The translations under genes and the position numbers were made by a program. A DNA stretch of 64,000 bases, taken from positions 62,001 through 126,000 of the forward strand of contig NZ_JAGJEH010000007.1 in the NCBI RefSeq assembly GCF_018100925.1. Direction: 5' to 3'. Within the stretch, counting starts at the first letter, position 1; each line of letters starts with the position of its first letter. The notes beneath the pieces were generated by a model that saw only the letters and a list, made by a program, of their open reading frames with translations, did not search any database and was not told where the DNA came from. Below are positions 46,723-58,000 of the stretch, piece after piece. This DNA comes from Pseudoalteromonas luteoviolacea (GTDB lineage: Bacteria; Pseudomonadota; Gammaproteobacteria; Enterobacterales; Alteromonadaceae).

Positions 46723-46755
46723 ATGCGTATTGCAACCCCTTGTTTCAATACGCAT
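46718..46755 (-). terminator. Intrinsic terminator of the lipase-like gene
   Basis: ATGCGTATTG (46723-46732) pairs perfectly with CAATACGCAT (46746-46755), and the minus strand continues in TTTTAAG. It lies just past the minus-strand stop at 46771. Confidence 0.7.
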
Positions 46756-46770
46756 AAATTCGTCATACAA

Positions 46771-48288
46771 TCACTTCAGAAGCATAGTCGAAGTAATTAC
46801 TGTAACTGCCGTATCGATCTCTTTTTTATTAATTTGATAAAGCAGAGAGTATTTGTGATAGGTAAAGTCAGTATGTGACAGGTTTTTTCCGTTAACTGCG
46901 TAGACCTTATCAAAAGGTGTTGCTACGCTAGATAGGTCGTACGCCACGTCGGCATCGTTTACATCTAGCGCCAAAGCACTGTCAGTGGTAATGAAAGTCG
47001 GTGCTTTATTCGAGCTCAGTAAATTAGTGTGTAAGATAGTGACATTGTCTTTCACCGTACCGTCAGGCTTTCTTAGGAACGAATTCACCATATTTCCATC
47101 AATGGCATAGGAGCCTGGTGCATTTTCTAACACATAGTTACGATAGTAGAAAGGCGCCTTATAATTTGGAGAAGTCGAAGACGAGCTTAAATCTTGTATC
47201 TGTAGCGTATATTCTCTTTTTCCATACGCTTTGTAGTCATTTTCAAACTTCGCCATTTCGGTGCCCAGTGGCAGTCCTTGAGAGGTACCTGTGTAACTAC
47301 CGTTTGAAAACGCTACGTTGTAAGTAGACGGCAAGCCTTGTGCATCTAGGTCATTAAAGTAGGTATAAGAATTATCGCCGGTAACCAATAGATTTTTTGC
47401 GGCCCCTTCAGTCATGTCAGCCAATAATGCGCCCATCTGCTTTCTTTCTTTGTCTACATTACACGCCGAGTTCAATGTAGTACTGCACAATTTATTTACA
47501 TCGTCAAGGCGACTTTTTATACGTTCAACTGCATGTATAAAGGAAGGTGGAATTATGGCTCCTTTATGTGGAGCATCAATAGAAATATAATTTGCAAATT
47601 CGTGCTGATATGTTGAATCTTCAAAACGATTAAGTGCTTTACGGCCCATTATACCACCGTAACTGTAGCCTACCATTGTACTGTGATAGTCACCCTGCTT
47701 ATGCCGAGTTTCAACATAATGTATGAGCTGGCCTACGGCGTTTTCGACATATTCACTGTGTGTATTATAACCGATAAAGACAATGTCTTTTCCGGCATCC
47801 AATAGTGTCTTGAAGACGTCTTTAAGTTTAAATGTTGACCAATACTTTTCTAGATCATAAACACCGCTATTAACTCCATTAGCTGACACATTCAGGCCTG
47901 AAACAAAGTAAACGGGTTTATCAAACTTGCCATCTTTTGACTTTATGATGTTCGCTTGGGCAATAGAGATAGTTTGACAATCGGAGGAGTTTCCTTGAAT
48001 AGGTTGGCAATATTTTCTGTTTGAAACCGAATAACTGAGCTGTAATGAGTCTCCAACACCTGCTTCATATACATCCATGTCACTGATACTGATTTGCTTG
48101 TTTGGCTCAAATATAATGGTTCTAGCTGATTGTTGGGAGCCACCAACGTATATATCCTCGAGCTCAAAATGTACTGATTGTACGGAATAGTCACCTACAC
48201 TTGTAACCGGGTTGTCTACTGAATAAGCAGCGCTTTGTGCAGAAGCAAAAAGTATAGGAAGAAAGGCTAATTGGGTCATTTTACTCAT
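46771..48288 (-). CDS. Secreted alpha/beta-hydrolase, lipase/esterase-like
   Basis: A 505-residue exported protein (signal peptide about 1-21). Its second quarter has KPVYFVSGLNVSANG, IVFIGYNTHSEY and the nucleophile elbow MVGYSYGGIMGRKAL (GxSxG), followed by ISIDAPHKGAIIPP, which is the lid/Asp region of PGAP1-like lipases. The first 100 residues form an unusual beta-rich N-terminus. A late THTDFTYHKY-type His segment may supply the catalytic His. The likely reaction is hydrolysis of an ester in the periplasm or medium. It is monocistronic. Confidence 0.75.
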   Translation of the reverse strand: MSKMTQLAFLPILFASAQSAAYSVDNPVTSVGDYSVQSVHFELEDIYVGGSQQSARTIIFEPNKQISISDMDVYEAGVGDSLQLSYSVSNRKYCQPIQGNSSDCQTISIAQANIIKSKDGKFDKPVYFVSGLNVSANGVNSGVYDLEKYWSTFKLKDVFKTLLDAGKDIVFIGYNTHSEYVENAVGQLIHYVETRHKQGDYHSTMVGYSYGGIMGRKALNRFEDSTYQHEFANYISIDAPHKGAIIPPSFIHAVERIKSRLDDVNKLCSTTLNSACNVDKERKQMGALLADMTEGAAKNLLVTGDNSYTYFNDLDAQGLPSTYNVAFSNGSYTGTSQGLPLGTEMAKFENDYKAYGKREYTLQIQDLSSSSTSPNYKAPFYYRNYVLENAPGSYAIDGNMVNSFLRKPDGTVKDNVTILHTNLLSSNKAPTFITTDSALALDVNDADVAYDLSSVATPFDKVYAVNGKNLSHTDFTYHKYSLLYQINKKEIDTAVTVITSTMLLK

Positions 48289-48825
48289 GAATATAATCCG
48301 TATAGAAAATCGAGCGGAAGGTTACCTGAAAAAGAAACCCAAATAAACCTATTAGATTTAATTATAAATAATATTATAAACACAGCGCCAGACTAACAAA
48401 AACGACACAAATAAACTATTCAAAAACCATAAACCACGATGAAATTATAATAAAAACCAATTTTAAAAAACCTAAAAGTTAATGCAACCCGACCTTTCCC
48501 CCCTTTTACACGAGTTTAAAACTCACCAAAACAAAAAATAAATTAACACATATAAACCAACAATTAAAAATAACAATTTAAAAGCTTCAATCTCACGTTG
48601 CCTTTTACAAGTTTTGGCTAAACAAAGTACTTGTATGGCTGTATCTACAATCATATTGAAATAGCCTAGTGAACTATCAGCATTAAAATGTTTAGGCATA
48701 ACCTTTGGAAAGAGTTCTCTTAAAAATTATCACTTACTAGACGCATTCGTTAAATTAGCAATGAAAACCAACCTCATAGCAGCCTATCAAACACATATTG
48801 ATTGCTGTTCAATTTGGTCATAGGA
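48289..48825. other. Intergenic, about 540 bases, no gene seen
   Basis: Very AT-rich DNA between minus-strand genes with many A-tracts. It carries the promoter of the lipase-like gene. Nothing else is recognised. Confidence 0.4.
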
Positions 48826-48845
48826 AGTGCCTGACAGCAGGCACT
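48826..48845 (-). terminator. Hairpin after the amine oxidase gene
   Basis: AGTGCCTG (48826-48833) pairs with CAGGCACT (48838-48845) around ACAG, 11 bases past the stop at 48857. The U-tract is weak. Confidence 0.6.
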
Positions 48846-48856
48846 CTCCCAATTAC

Positions 48857-50341
48857 CTATAGATTTAACTCTTTAATTTGCTGAGAGACACGAATACCAC
48901 TGCGAACCGCACCTTCCATAAACCCTAAATAAAGCGTATCGGTATGCTCGCCTGCAAAATAAATACGACCTACAGGTTGTTGAAATAACTTCCAGTATTT
49001 AGTTATTTGCCCTGGTCCATAAGCGATAAAACCACCTTGAGTCCACTCTTCAGCAACCCAATTTTGTACTTTTGCATCAACCAAATATTGCCCAGAACCC
49101 GGGTACATGATGGATAACTCATCGAGTCTTGCAGCTATGATCTGTTGATCTGTCCAATCTTTTTGTATCTGACTATAGTCTCCAGAGGTATAAGTGATCA
49201 AAATCCCCCCTTCACCCCCTTGGCGTTCGGTCGTTTCCCACGTCCAGCCTGTTGATAAACCACTAGCAACAGCGGTATCTCCGCCGAGATTTTGATCTAA
49301 CCAAAATCGTTTACTGTACTGCAGCAATACTTTTGAATGTGAACCATAATTAATGTTTTTTGCTGCGTCACTCATTGCTTGAGGCAATCGAGGTGAAAAG
49401 TCAATTTTGTTTAACACTGGTAAAGGCACGGTTACCACCACAACGTCGGCTTCATAGCTGGCGCCAGATACCGTATCAATTGTCACTCGGTCACCTTGCT
49501 CTTGAATTCGAACTACCGCCTGATTTAGGTGAATATCCCCTTCGATATTATCCGCAAATGCTTGCGCCATAGCTCTGCCACCTTTTAAAAAGCGATGGCT
49601 TTCAACATCGTCATCAGACACCTGCTCATACACTTTGACGTACTGGGCTAAGTGCAACAAAGAAAGGTCACTAGGCTCATCAAAATCCCCTCTGACATAT
49701 TGCTCCGCAAGCAGTTTTGCTTCTGGGTGAAGTTGTAGATCATCAATCCAACTCTGAACTGTGGTTAAATCATATACTTTGGCTTTTTCGAGCAGTGCAG
49801 GATCATCTGCATCGGGGACTGCATCGGCAAGCAAACTGAGTTCTTCATAAAAGCGATTGTAATCATTGACAATTTGAGCATCAAAGTTACTTTCAAAGTC
49901 AGTGTAATTGACTAACTTTCCATCAACATAATAAGCACCACTCTCGATTTCTCCCCAATAGCCTGTATCTGCAAGCTCAACGTTAAATAAACTGGCATAT
50001 CGATGGATCTCTTGGTGAACGGTTGGGCCATCTATAAATTCACCTCCCATCTCGCCATGTTGCTGTCCCATATCGTATGTGCCTATACGACCACCTATTC
50101 TGTCCTTAGCTTCGAGTATTGTGACAGAGTAGCCTATACTTTCTAATTCATATGCTGCGGTTAAACCAGACAAACCAGCTCCGACGACTACAGCTTGGTT
50201 GACCACGGGCTCCTTTTCGGGCTTAGCCTGAACATGCACCACATCAACAGTGTCATTGCCGCCACAGGCCGACAATACAGTTGAAAACACCACACTACTT
50301 ACGACAATGCGCAAAGAATCCTTTCTTTCGGATAACTTCAT
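48857..50341 (-). CDS. Flavin-dependent amine oxidase, lipoprotein
   Basis: A 494-residue flavoenzyme. The N-terminus has a lipobox (VLSAC), so it is probably lipid-anchored outside the cytoplasm. The FAD-binding Rossmann motif is VVVGAGLSGLTAAYELE followed by TILEAKDRIGGRIGTYD. The C-terminal FAD motif is GRIYFAGEHTDTLYLGFMEG, typical of monoamine and L-amino-acid oxidases. Export of an FAD enzyme as a lipoprotein suggests Tat-independent secretion or late FAD insertion, and extracellular oxidation of amines would release H2O2 and ammonia. Related secreted amino-acid oxidases of Pseudoalteromonas are antimicrobial, but substrate is not shown here. GAGG precedes the ATG at 50341; a GTG two codons upstream is less likely. 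Confidence 0.87.
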   Translation of the reverse strand: MKLSERKDSLRIVVSSVVFSTVLSACGGNDTVDVVHVQAKPEKEPVVNQAVVVGAGLSGLTAAYELESIGYSVTILEAKDRIGGRIGTYDMGQQHGEMGGEFIDGPTVHQEIHRYASLFNVELADTGYWGEIESGAYYVDGKLVNYTDFESNFDAQIVNDYNRFYEELSLLADAVPDADDPALLEKAKVYDLTTVQSWIDDLQLHPEAKLLAEQYVRGDFDEPSDLSLLHLAQYVKVYEQVSDDDVESHRFLKGGRAMAQAFADNIEGDIHLNQAVVRIQEQGDRVTIDTVSGASYEADVVVVTVPLPVLNKIDFSPRLPQAMSDAAKNINYGSHSKVLLQYSKRFWLDQNLGGDTAVASGLSTGWTWETTERQGGEGGILITYTSGDYSQIQKDWTDQQIIAARLDELSIMYPGSGQYLVDAKVQNWVAEEWTQGGFIAYGPGQITKYWKLFQQPVGRIYFAGEHTDTLYLGFMEGAVRSGIRVSQQIKELNL

Positions 50342-50534
50342 ATACACCTCATTTAAATGTTAATACGATAAAAATAAGTATTTTTATATTTATATTTCAA
50401 TAGACTAGAACCACGATTAGCAGTTCAAAAGAGGGGGCACGCTACCACGTCCCTACAATGTAAACAAGGACAAAATATGGTAACGTACAAACGAGAGAAA
50501 AATATGCGCTTTATATAAAGATATGGTTGATAAT

Positions 50535-51440
50535 TTACTGAGTGGTTCCAAGATGTTTATATATCAATACCTCCTGCTCGGCATTAATCAGTTGAAATGC
50601 CAAGTCCGTCGCCAGTTTAACCGCAAAGCGTGTTTTTCCTTGCAATGAAAAGAACCCTTTGGGCAGCATGCTATAACGCTCGTACACCTGTGTTGCTTCA
50701 CACTCTAATGCAATCAGCCGGGTGAATTTCGATCCTGCAGCAATATTTCGCTCTGTCCCTTGATAAATCGCAAAATCATCAACAATACAAAGTAGGGAAA
50801 ACAGTTCGCCGTCTTCTTCAGGGATCACTGTGTATCGCTTCAACTCAACCAGTGGCGTACCAAGTTGCAACGCTTGATACACTTCGCGAAAGCTATCAAG
50901 ATAAGACCTAAAGCCAAATTCCTCAGCCTGTGATTGCATACGCTGATGCTTTTGAGATGGTGATTCATAGACGGCGGTCTTTGGCGCAATACATCGCCAT
51001 GGTGCAAGCGATTGCTTTAATTCTGCTAGTTGCTGCTGTTGATGTTTTATTTCATCTTCTTCCAATCGCTTGGCTTTGATGGCTTCTTGCTCCAACCGCT
51101 GCTGTTCAAGCATCTTCGTCTGTATCTGTCGACGCTTTTTGTTACCGCTTTCAAAAGCGTTAATTTTAATGTTTATCACCTCTTGAGCCTGCGCAAAAGA
51201 CAAACTTTCACCATATTGATTAACTATATGGATATCCTCGTTAACATAGTCAGCGTTTAACTTTATTAATTCGCCAAGCAGCTCCTGATACTTATTATAT
51301 AAAGCGCCTTCTTCTGCCAAAGTTGTTGGGCTACCATATTGAGGATCTCTTAGCCAGTTCGCTTCACGCATATCATTGACGGTGGCATACATTAATGCCA
51401 TTAACTCTATTTTTTTATTTTCCACGTTTAACTTCAACAT
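50535..51440 (-). CDS. Hypothetical protein with coiled coil, 301 aa
   Basis: A 301-residue protein without signal peptide or membrane segment. Residues of about 100-150 are a charged Lys/Gln/Glu-rich stretch (RRQIQTKMLEQQRLEQEAIK and following) predicted to be a coiled coil. The flanking regions have Cys in APWRCIAPK and SLLCIVDD. The C-terminal part (about 190-300) is alpha/beta and ends in LINAEQEVLIYKHLG. No family is recognised. It lies upstream of and divergent from the haemagglutinin-like toxin genes, so co-regulation is possible but unsupported. Confidence 0.6.
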   Translation of the reverse strand: MLKLNVENKKIELMALMYATVNDMREANWLRDPQYGSPTTLAEEGALYNKYQELLGELIKLNADYVNEDIHIVNQYGESLSFAQAQEVINIKINAFESGNKKRRQIQTKMLEQQRLEQEAIKAKRLEEDEIKHQQQQLAELKQSLAPWRCIAPKTAVYESPSQKHQRMQSQAEEFGFRSYLDSFREVYQALQLGTPLVELKRYTVIPEEDGELFSLLCIVDDFAIYQGTERNIAAGSKFTRLIALECEATQVYERYSMLPKGFFSLQGKTRFAVKLATDLAFQLINAEQEVLIYKHLGTTQ

Positions 51441-51970
51441 TCATCCTAGTAGTTATCAATTTAATTGAAATCACGTAACAACTAAACCCCAATAAAAAGA
51501 TAATGATTTTTATCTATCTTTACCAATCAATATCATATTTTAGTTTGCGAAGTTACTCTAAACAACTCACAAAAATTAAATGTTAATATTTCTACCCACC
51601 AACAAACACAGATTTAAAGAAACAGAAAATAAAAATATTAATATCGCTAAAACCACTCAACTTACATCTTGAAAAAAATAAACACAACCAATAAAGTATA
51701 ACAAAATAAAAAACGCAAGTTAAAAGGAGTTTAACCAAAGCGAAACATACATAAGAATTTTTTCTGGCATATTTTTAAATATCAGGGAAGTACACAATCC
51801 ACTTTGGCTTATCCAATGTCTATTTTTCCATTTATTATAAAATATCCAATTAAATTTCATGAAAAATAAAACATCAAGGATAAGAGAGTGTGGATGAATA
51901 AATTTTCTAATTATATCCCTTCCCTAATCTACTTCTTAACATAAGCTTTAAAAAAGCTATTGAGTAATTA
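51441..51970. other. Intergenic, 530 bases, divergent promoter region of the toxin locus
   Basis: AT-rich DNA between the coiled-coil protein gene and the haemagglutinin-like gene. It contains A-tracts and probably two promoters. No gene or repeat is supported. Confidence 0.45.
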
Positions 51971-54900
51971 ATGAAACTAGTCCAAATAACGTTACTAATT
52001 TTATTGCTTGGTCCGAGCTTTTTGGTCAGTGCCTCTAGCCTGACCACTTCTGATAGCAATATACATTTTCTACGCGGTGATAAAGATAAACTCATCATTG
52101 CCCCACCAAATCAACATGGTATTTCATATAATCGATTTACAAATTTTATTGTAGATAAACCTATCCTGATGCTTGATTCAAATGGGTTAGCTAATTCAAA
52201 CACAGGAAATAAACTAAAAACAATAGTGATCCATGCTAATAGTTTGTTATTAAGAAACGAACTTGTGTTTGCCTCAGGAGACATTGCTGCAAACATAGTA
52301 TTTATCGTTGATTCCGATAATGGTTCAATTAGTTGCAATAATTGTTCATTTAAAGGCTACCCTAGGATCACGCTCGCTGTAGCAAGTAGCTCAACAGGCT
52401 ATTCTAAGCACATGAGCAGCCTCGGCAATTTAACGAATCGGAATGCAGGCCAGATAGCCCTAAACAACTTATCTGCACCAGATGCGGCGTCTATTGAAAC
52501 ACACGCCCAATACGTTTCAACCACTGGAAATATTAGTTCAACTTTCAGAGCCAGCGCGCACGGTTCACAACATCAGCTTAGTAATTCAGGGCTAATTGGA
52601 GTTAGTGGCGGATTCAACTTTTTCATTGGTCGAATGACGGTTAATTACAACACGCACGAAATTATTGACGCGAAACAGGTCTCACTCAGCTCAAATACTT
52701 TTTCAGGAACAATTCACGGTGCAGGTGTTTCTATAGTCAGTGCTAGGCCTGTCACGATAAATTCAGGTGCCAAACTCACAACACAATCAGATATTATGGC
52801 AACAAGCCATATAGGTGACGATTTCTTCGCGCCGACTGGTAATATAGATATTGTTACGGTCAGCCAAACACCAACCCTAGGCACAATAAACAATAAAGGT
52901 TCTGTGCTGTCTGATACCGGAGTAAATCTGCAAGCCACTAGGCTATATAATAGCGGGACAATTAAGGGCCACAACGCTGAAATTACCATTAATGACGAAC
53001 TTCAAAACACTGGCACATTTGAAATATCTGGTAATTTTGAGCTTAGTGCAAAAGCAATTGATAACCGTAATAAACTAGCAGGCAACACATTACGCGTGCA
53101 CGCAAGTGATGCAGTATTTAACCACCTTGGTGGCAGTATACTTGGTTACAACGTGTCATTTGATACTGACTACTTTATTAATGGCTCACGCAATGCATCT
53201 ACTCCTACGATAAAAAAACATACAGCGTTAACCATTAAAGATGGTTTAGAGCCTGCAGAAAAATACGGCATTTTTAATAGTAATCAGTTTTCACAATTTA
53301 CGAGCCAACAACTCATTGCTAGTCGACCTGCGCATATCAGTGCAACTCACTTAAATATCAAAGCAAACATACTGGAAAACATTAACCCTTATTATAAAGA
53401 GCGGGGGGATGCAGCGTGGCCAGGAAAAGTTAGTTTAGACTACGGAAAATCTCGGCAAGTAAGTATAACCGCGCAGCACACTCTAAAGCTATATAGCAGT
53501 ACTTACGTATTAAACAGCAGTGCCATACTTGGTCTTGAAAGCTCTGGTGAATTCACTATTAACACGCCAAAACTACAAAATGAGCGTTACAGATTCGATT
53601 CAAAAGGTTATGTATTCCACCAAAAGCAGCATGATAGCACCAATGAAAAACACGCTGTTAAGAGTCCACTGGCAGTAACTGCATCGGCACATGTCGATGC
53701 TATTTCACCTATGGCGGCGCTATACAGCTTTGGCGAATTTAATCACTCTCCTCTAAATAGCAACGCAGCGACAACTTTCACTAACCTTGCAAGTTTTTTA
53801 CAAATTCATGGCCGCTCTAACTTTTACAACACCACCTTCGGCTCCATCGCAATCTCCGCTTCATCCGAGTATCAAGAAGGACTAACTCCAGCATGTATCA
53901 CCAATGCATGTAATATTTCAAACTACGAAGAAAACTATACGCAGACCACATTTACTTCGTTTTTGGATGATGTGAATGGACTAAGTACAGACTTTTTAGT
54001 TCAAACCAACTTACAGCTTGAAGCAACTATCGACGCCGACATCAAGTGGTTCAAAGAAAAATTCATTGCAGAGAAAAAAGCAGCTTTCGGCGGTGAAGAA
54101 TTTCATCCAGAACACGGGAAGATGTTCTATTACAACGTAGCGGAACAAAAAACGACTTCAGCTAGACACCTCATCATTACTATTTATGAGTGTAGACTCA
54201 GTATCTTGCAAGATGGTGAAACTTTCGGTAACAAGCGCTGTGTACCAGAAGAATATAGCAAACCATTTTCAGAGATTTTGGAAGAAGCTGCCGCGCACCG
54301 TCCGATACCAGGCACAGCCCATACAGCGAAGCAGTTAGGTGAGCTAATTAAAATCTACATGGGTAGATACAATAGAGGTGCTCAAATGGAACAAACCTAC
54401 AAAGATGCCGAAGGTTTTCCAGATGTCCGAATCGTGCGGGGTTATTGGGGCAACGTCTATTCAAACGCTTTCTTCACGCCAACGATTAATTCAAGTGGTA
54501 CTGTCGATCTAGAAGTAAAATACTTCCGCCACTTCTTTAAAACTACAGCCCTAAAAAACCCACATGTGGATTTGGTAAATTACAATCCTTACCGAGAGTA
54601 CAGTAAAGTGATTGCCTACAACGACTTAAAGGTTCCATCCCCTCCCACTCCAGGATACAAAACAATATCTTACGACAATAAAACAGGTCGACTTGTATTC
54701 AATTGGAGCGATGTACTAGTACCGCATCACAGCTACATTTTAGAGACTGATTTAAGCAATTCACCAGTACGTACCGCAACAAGCTGGCGTGCATTTACCA
54801 AAAAAACGGATGGCAAAGTCAAATTTAGAGTCAAAGCATGCACCAAATATCAAAATATTGAATATTGCGGAACTTTCAGCGAATGGACGGAAAAAACTGT

Positions 54901-55009
54901 GGATTACGTCGGTGGCGGTAGCAGTGGCGGCGGCGGTGGCGGCGGTGGCGGCGGCGGCGGCGGTGACGTTGAACCTAAGCCTCCATGTGAAGGCTGTGAG
55001 CTAGAGTAA
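51971..55009 (+). CDS. Exported haemagglutinin-like protein with fibronectin III-like domain and poly-Gly/CxxC tail
   Basis: A 1012-residue protein with a signal peptide (about 1-21). Residues of about 25-440 have the strand-rich Asn/Ser/Gly pattern of two-partner-secretion exoproteins, with HGISYNRFTNFIVDKP near the start resembling the TPS domain's GIS.N....F.V motif and repeats such as LYNSGTIKGHNAEITIND. The middle part is less repetitive and has a few Cys. Near 888-975 a segment (PTPGYKTISYDNKTGRLVFNW) looks like a fibronectin type III domain. It ends with a run of Gly (about 979-998) and PPCEGCELE. The start has a weak signal. It is followed after 17 bases by the toxin gene, so it is likely the first gene of a three-gene operon; no TpsB transporter is present. 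Confidence 0.7.
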   Translation: MKLVQITLLILLLGPSFLVSASSLTTSDSNIHFLRGDKDKLIIAPPNQHGISYNRFTNFIVDKPILMLDSNGLANSNTGNKLKTIVIHANSLLLRNELVFASGDIAANIVFIVDSDNGSISCNNCSFKGYPRITLAVASSSTGYSKHMSSLGNLTNRNAGQIALNNLSAPDAASIETHAQYVSTTGNISSTFRASAHGSQHQLSNSGLIGVSGGFNFFIGRMTVNYNTHEIIDAKQVSLSSNTFSGTIHGAGVSIVSARPVTINSGAKLTTQSDIMATSHIGDDFFAPTGNIDIVTVSQTPTLGTINNKGSVLSDTGVNLQATRLYNSGTIKGHNAEITINDELQNTGTFEISGNFELSAKAIDNRNKLAGNTLRVHASDAVFNHLGGSILGYNVSFDTDYFINGSRNASTPTIKKHTALTIKDGLEPAEKYGIFNSNQFSQFTSQQLIASRPAHISATHLNIKANILENINPYYKERGDAAWPGKVSLDYGKSRQVSITAQHTLKLYSSTYVLNSSAILGLESSGEFTINTPKLQNERYRFDSKGYVFHQKQHDSTNEKHAVKSPLAVTASAHVDAISPMAALYSFGEFNHSPLNSNAATTFTNLASFLQIHGRSNFYNTTFGSIAISASSEYQEGLTPACITNACNISNYEENYTQTTFTSFLDDVNGLSTDFLVQTNLQLEATIDADIKWFKEKFIAEKKAAFGGEEFHPEHGKMFYYNVAEQKTTSARHLIITIYECRLSILQDGETFGNKRCVPEEYSKPFSEILEEAAAHRPIPGTAHTAKQLGELIKIYMGRYNRGAQMEQTYKDAEGFPDVRIVRGYWGNVYSNAFFTPTINSSGTVDLEVKYFRHFFKTTALKNPHVDLVNYNPYREYSKVIAYNDLKVPSPPTPGYKTISYDNKTGRLVFNWSDVLVPHHSYILETDLSNSPVRTATSWRAFTKKTDGKVKFRVKACTKYQNIEYCGTFSEWTEKTVDYVGGGSSGGGGGGGGGGGGGDVEPKPPCEGCELE

Positions 55010-55026
55010 GTAAAGGGAAAATAATA

Positions 55027-58000
55027 ATGAATACATCTATGGAAAACATAAAACGCTCCCTATGGCACAAAGCCACCAGTTATGGGTTGACGTTATTTAT
55101 GATGCTGCAACTCACACTGCCAAGTGTAGCGTCAGCATTGACAAGCGTTTCTAACGAACAAGTACAACATGACTTAACTTCAGAACAAATGTTTATAAGA
55201 TCTGTGGTTAGCGATTATTTGTACCAAAGATCTAGTTACATACCAAAGCCGTCCAGTGCATATGGCAACCAGAGTATTGCCGAGTTTCACAGTAAATTAA
55301 AGACCTCAGCAATATATCGCCTGCCCAACATAAAGTCAGTCGACTATATTCCAATCACTGGCAATATTACCTTCTTCGTGCCGAAAAAAAGAACAACTTA
55401 TCCGCTGCAGAAGCAAGTTGGTGATAACTTTGTACAAAAGAAGTTAATTGGCTCACAAATCAAACGTCTGATAGGCCGAACCTATTACAAAGACACCTTT
55501 ACCAGTGAACAGCAACAAATCAATCAGTTATATGTAAATGCGATGACGGTTGCAAAACGCTCCTCATTTACTCATATGTTTGGTGCGCCGTTGCCAAGTG
55601 ATATTGCCGATACACTTAACATTGATTTTATCTGGCCTGAATCACGTAATATCGCTGGCAACTATGTTTTAGTACCTGTTGTTCATCTGCGTACCAGTGT
55701 TGTTGACGCGCAAAGTATCGATGGCACACATACCGTTGAATTTAGAAAGTCCAATGCTTCATTTAAATCAGCCTCTATCTCAAACGCTGATTTAAAAATT
55801 CAGCGAGACGCTTCCTTTAGCACTATCAATGATTTAGTCATTGGCTCAAAATCCAGCATCACCTTAAGTAGCGGCGCTTCAAACATTTATGCTGGTGTCA
55901 GTTACATCGAAGACGGTCGCGGAAATATCAAAGGCGTGGCTTCAGGCACTCTGTATAACTATGGTCAAATCAATGCCGCGCGAAATGTAAAGATAGTTGC
56001 AGGAAACTACGAACAAAAAACGTTTGTTCATAGATTTAGGTCTGCTCACGGCTATGAAGATCATTTAGGTACAGTCGCTTCAATTAATGCAGGTGGCAGT
56101 ATCTCAATAAATACATATGGAAATATGGTATTTGAAGGAGCAACTGCAAATGCAGCTGGCGGTAGTATAAAGCTTAATAGTAACGGTAGCATTTATATCG
56201 GAGCTGCAAAGCTAGAAAACGCTGCAAGCTTTAAAATCAAAGGAGGCCAAAAAAACGAAAAAGGCATTAGCTATGTCCAGTCTATTTTGTCAGCCCGAGA
56301 TAACATTAGCCTCTACGCTGCTGGCGTAATTGAAATCAAGGCATCAGAGTTACACGCTGATAAAGGTATCATTGATATTCTTGGTCAAAATGGTGTTTAT
56401 ATTCTCAATGAATTAGGTGAGCAAAGCAGTAGCTATAATCGCAAGTGGGGTAAAACCACTGAACAAGAGCAGCAACTTCAGACCATGGCCATTCACTCTG
56501 CATTAGAAGCAGGGAAAAGTGTAAAAATAGCCTCTCACTTAGGTGATATCACTCTAAAAGCAACAAAGATCAAGTCTGGTACAGGCACATCTATCGAAGC
56601 CCCTGATGGTAGAATAAACTTACTGCTCGCAATACAGCAAAAAGAATACTTCTACAACAAAGTTAAAAAAGGCACGTGGAAGATCAAGACTGAGACCAAG
56701 CAAGATCAGGTCGATACCGCAGTCTACAATGAAATAATTGGCGGAGTAAAAGTTCACGCCACCCATGGGTTAACCCTCGAACTTGGACAGTATGAAGGGG
56801 AGGATATTTCTCACGTTGTTAATCAGTTTGCAGGCTCTGATAGTTTAAGCTGGATGGCTGATATCTATAATGATCCCAGATATAACTGCCCTTCAACGTC
56901 ATCTCATCAAGCGCCTGGGGACTTCAATGCTTATGCCTATGAGGCAATGAGGCATGACCCTGACTTCCAGCAATGTAATAACCTACTCGATGTGGTCTAT
57001 CACAAGCTAGAAAAGATCCACATACATGAAAAAACAAGCACACTCAGCCCGGCAGCAATGGCAATTGTTGCTATTGCAGTATCAGTTGCAATGGGGCCTC
57101 AAGGTGCAGGGTGGATTGGTTCTAAAGGCGCAATCGCAACCGCTGTTGGACAAGGTACATTTTCAGCGGCAGCATTGTCAGCGGGTGCAGCGACCTTAAC
57201 GACTCAAGCTGTGACAAGCCTTGCCAATGGCGAAGGCATAGATGGCGCAATCAAGTCAATTGTAGATAGTGATAATTTACGCTCATTGGCAATTTCGATG
57301 GCAACAGCTGGCGTCTTAAAAGACATAGATGCTATCAGCTTCTTTGAAGTAGACCCTAATATTGCCAGTGCTTCAGCACAAGCACTTGCATCTGTCGGAA
57401 ACCAAGCGCTGCAAATTGTCGCTGATTCAGCAGCTAGAGCGGGCATTGAAACAGTGATTCAAGGGGGCAACTTTGGTACTTTAACTGACTCATTTGTAGC
57501 CGGGTTGCGCAGTGGTGCTGTTAGCGCATTAGGGCGTGGCATTACCAGCCAAATTGAAAGTTTCGATATTTCAGAAGCGTCGAAGTATATAGCGCATGCC
57601 GCGACCGGATGCTTGCTTGCAAACGTCTCTTCAACACATGGTAATAGCTCTCAGCAATGCCTAGCAGGTGCATCAGGCTCTGTAGCGGCTAAATTTGTTG
57701 CGAGTCGATACGATCACCGAGTTGATAAACTCACGAAGCAAGGTGAGGATATCGCAGCTTGGCTTGAAAAGCACGTAGGTGTAGACCCATCAACTCTGTC
57801 TGACAAAGAGTTAAACTACTTCTTAAATACGCACAAAGTCTCTGCGGCTGAACTATCCCAGTGGAACCGATTTAAAGTTGCCACATCTGAGATTAGACAG
57901 TTACAAGAAGCCGGAGCGGATATTTCACGCTTAGTGGCAGGCCTTACTGCTTTTGTAGCAAAAGGCAGTAGTGAAGTTATCTCAAGAGCTGCGGAGCAAG

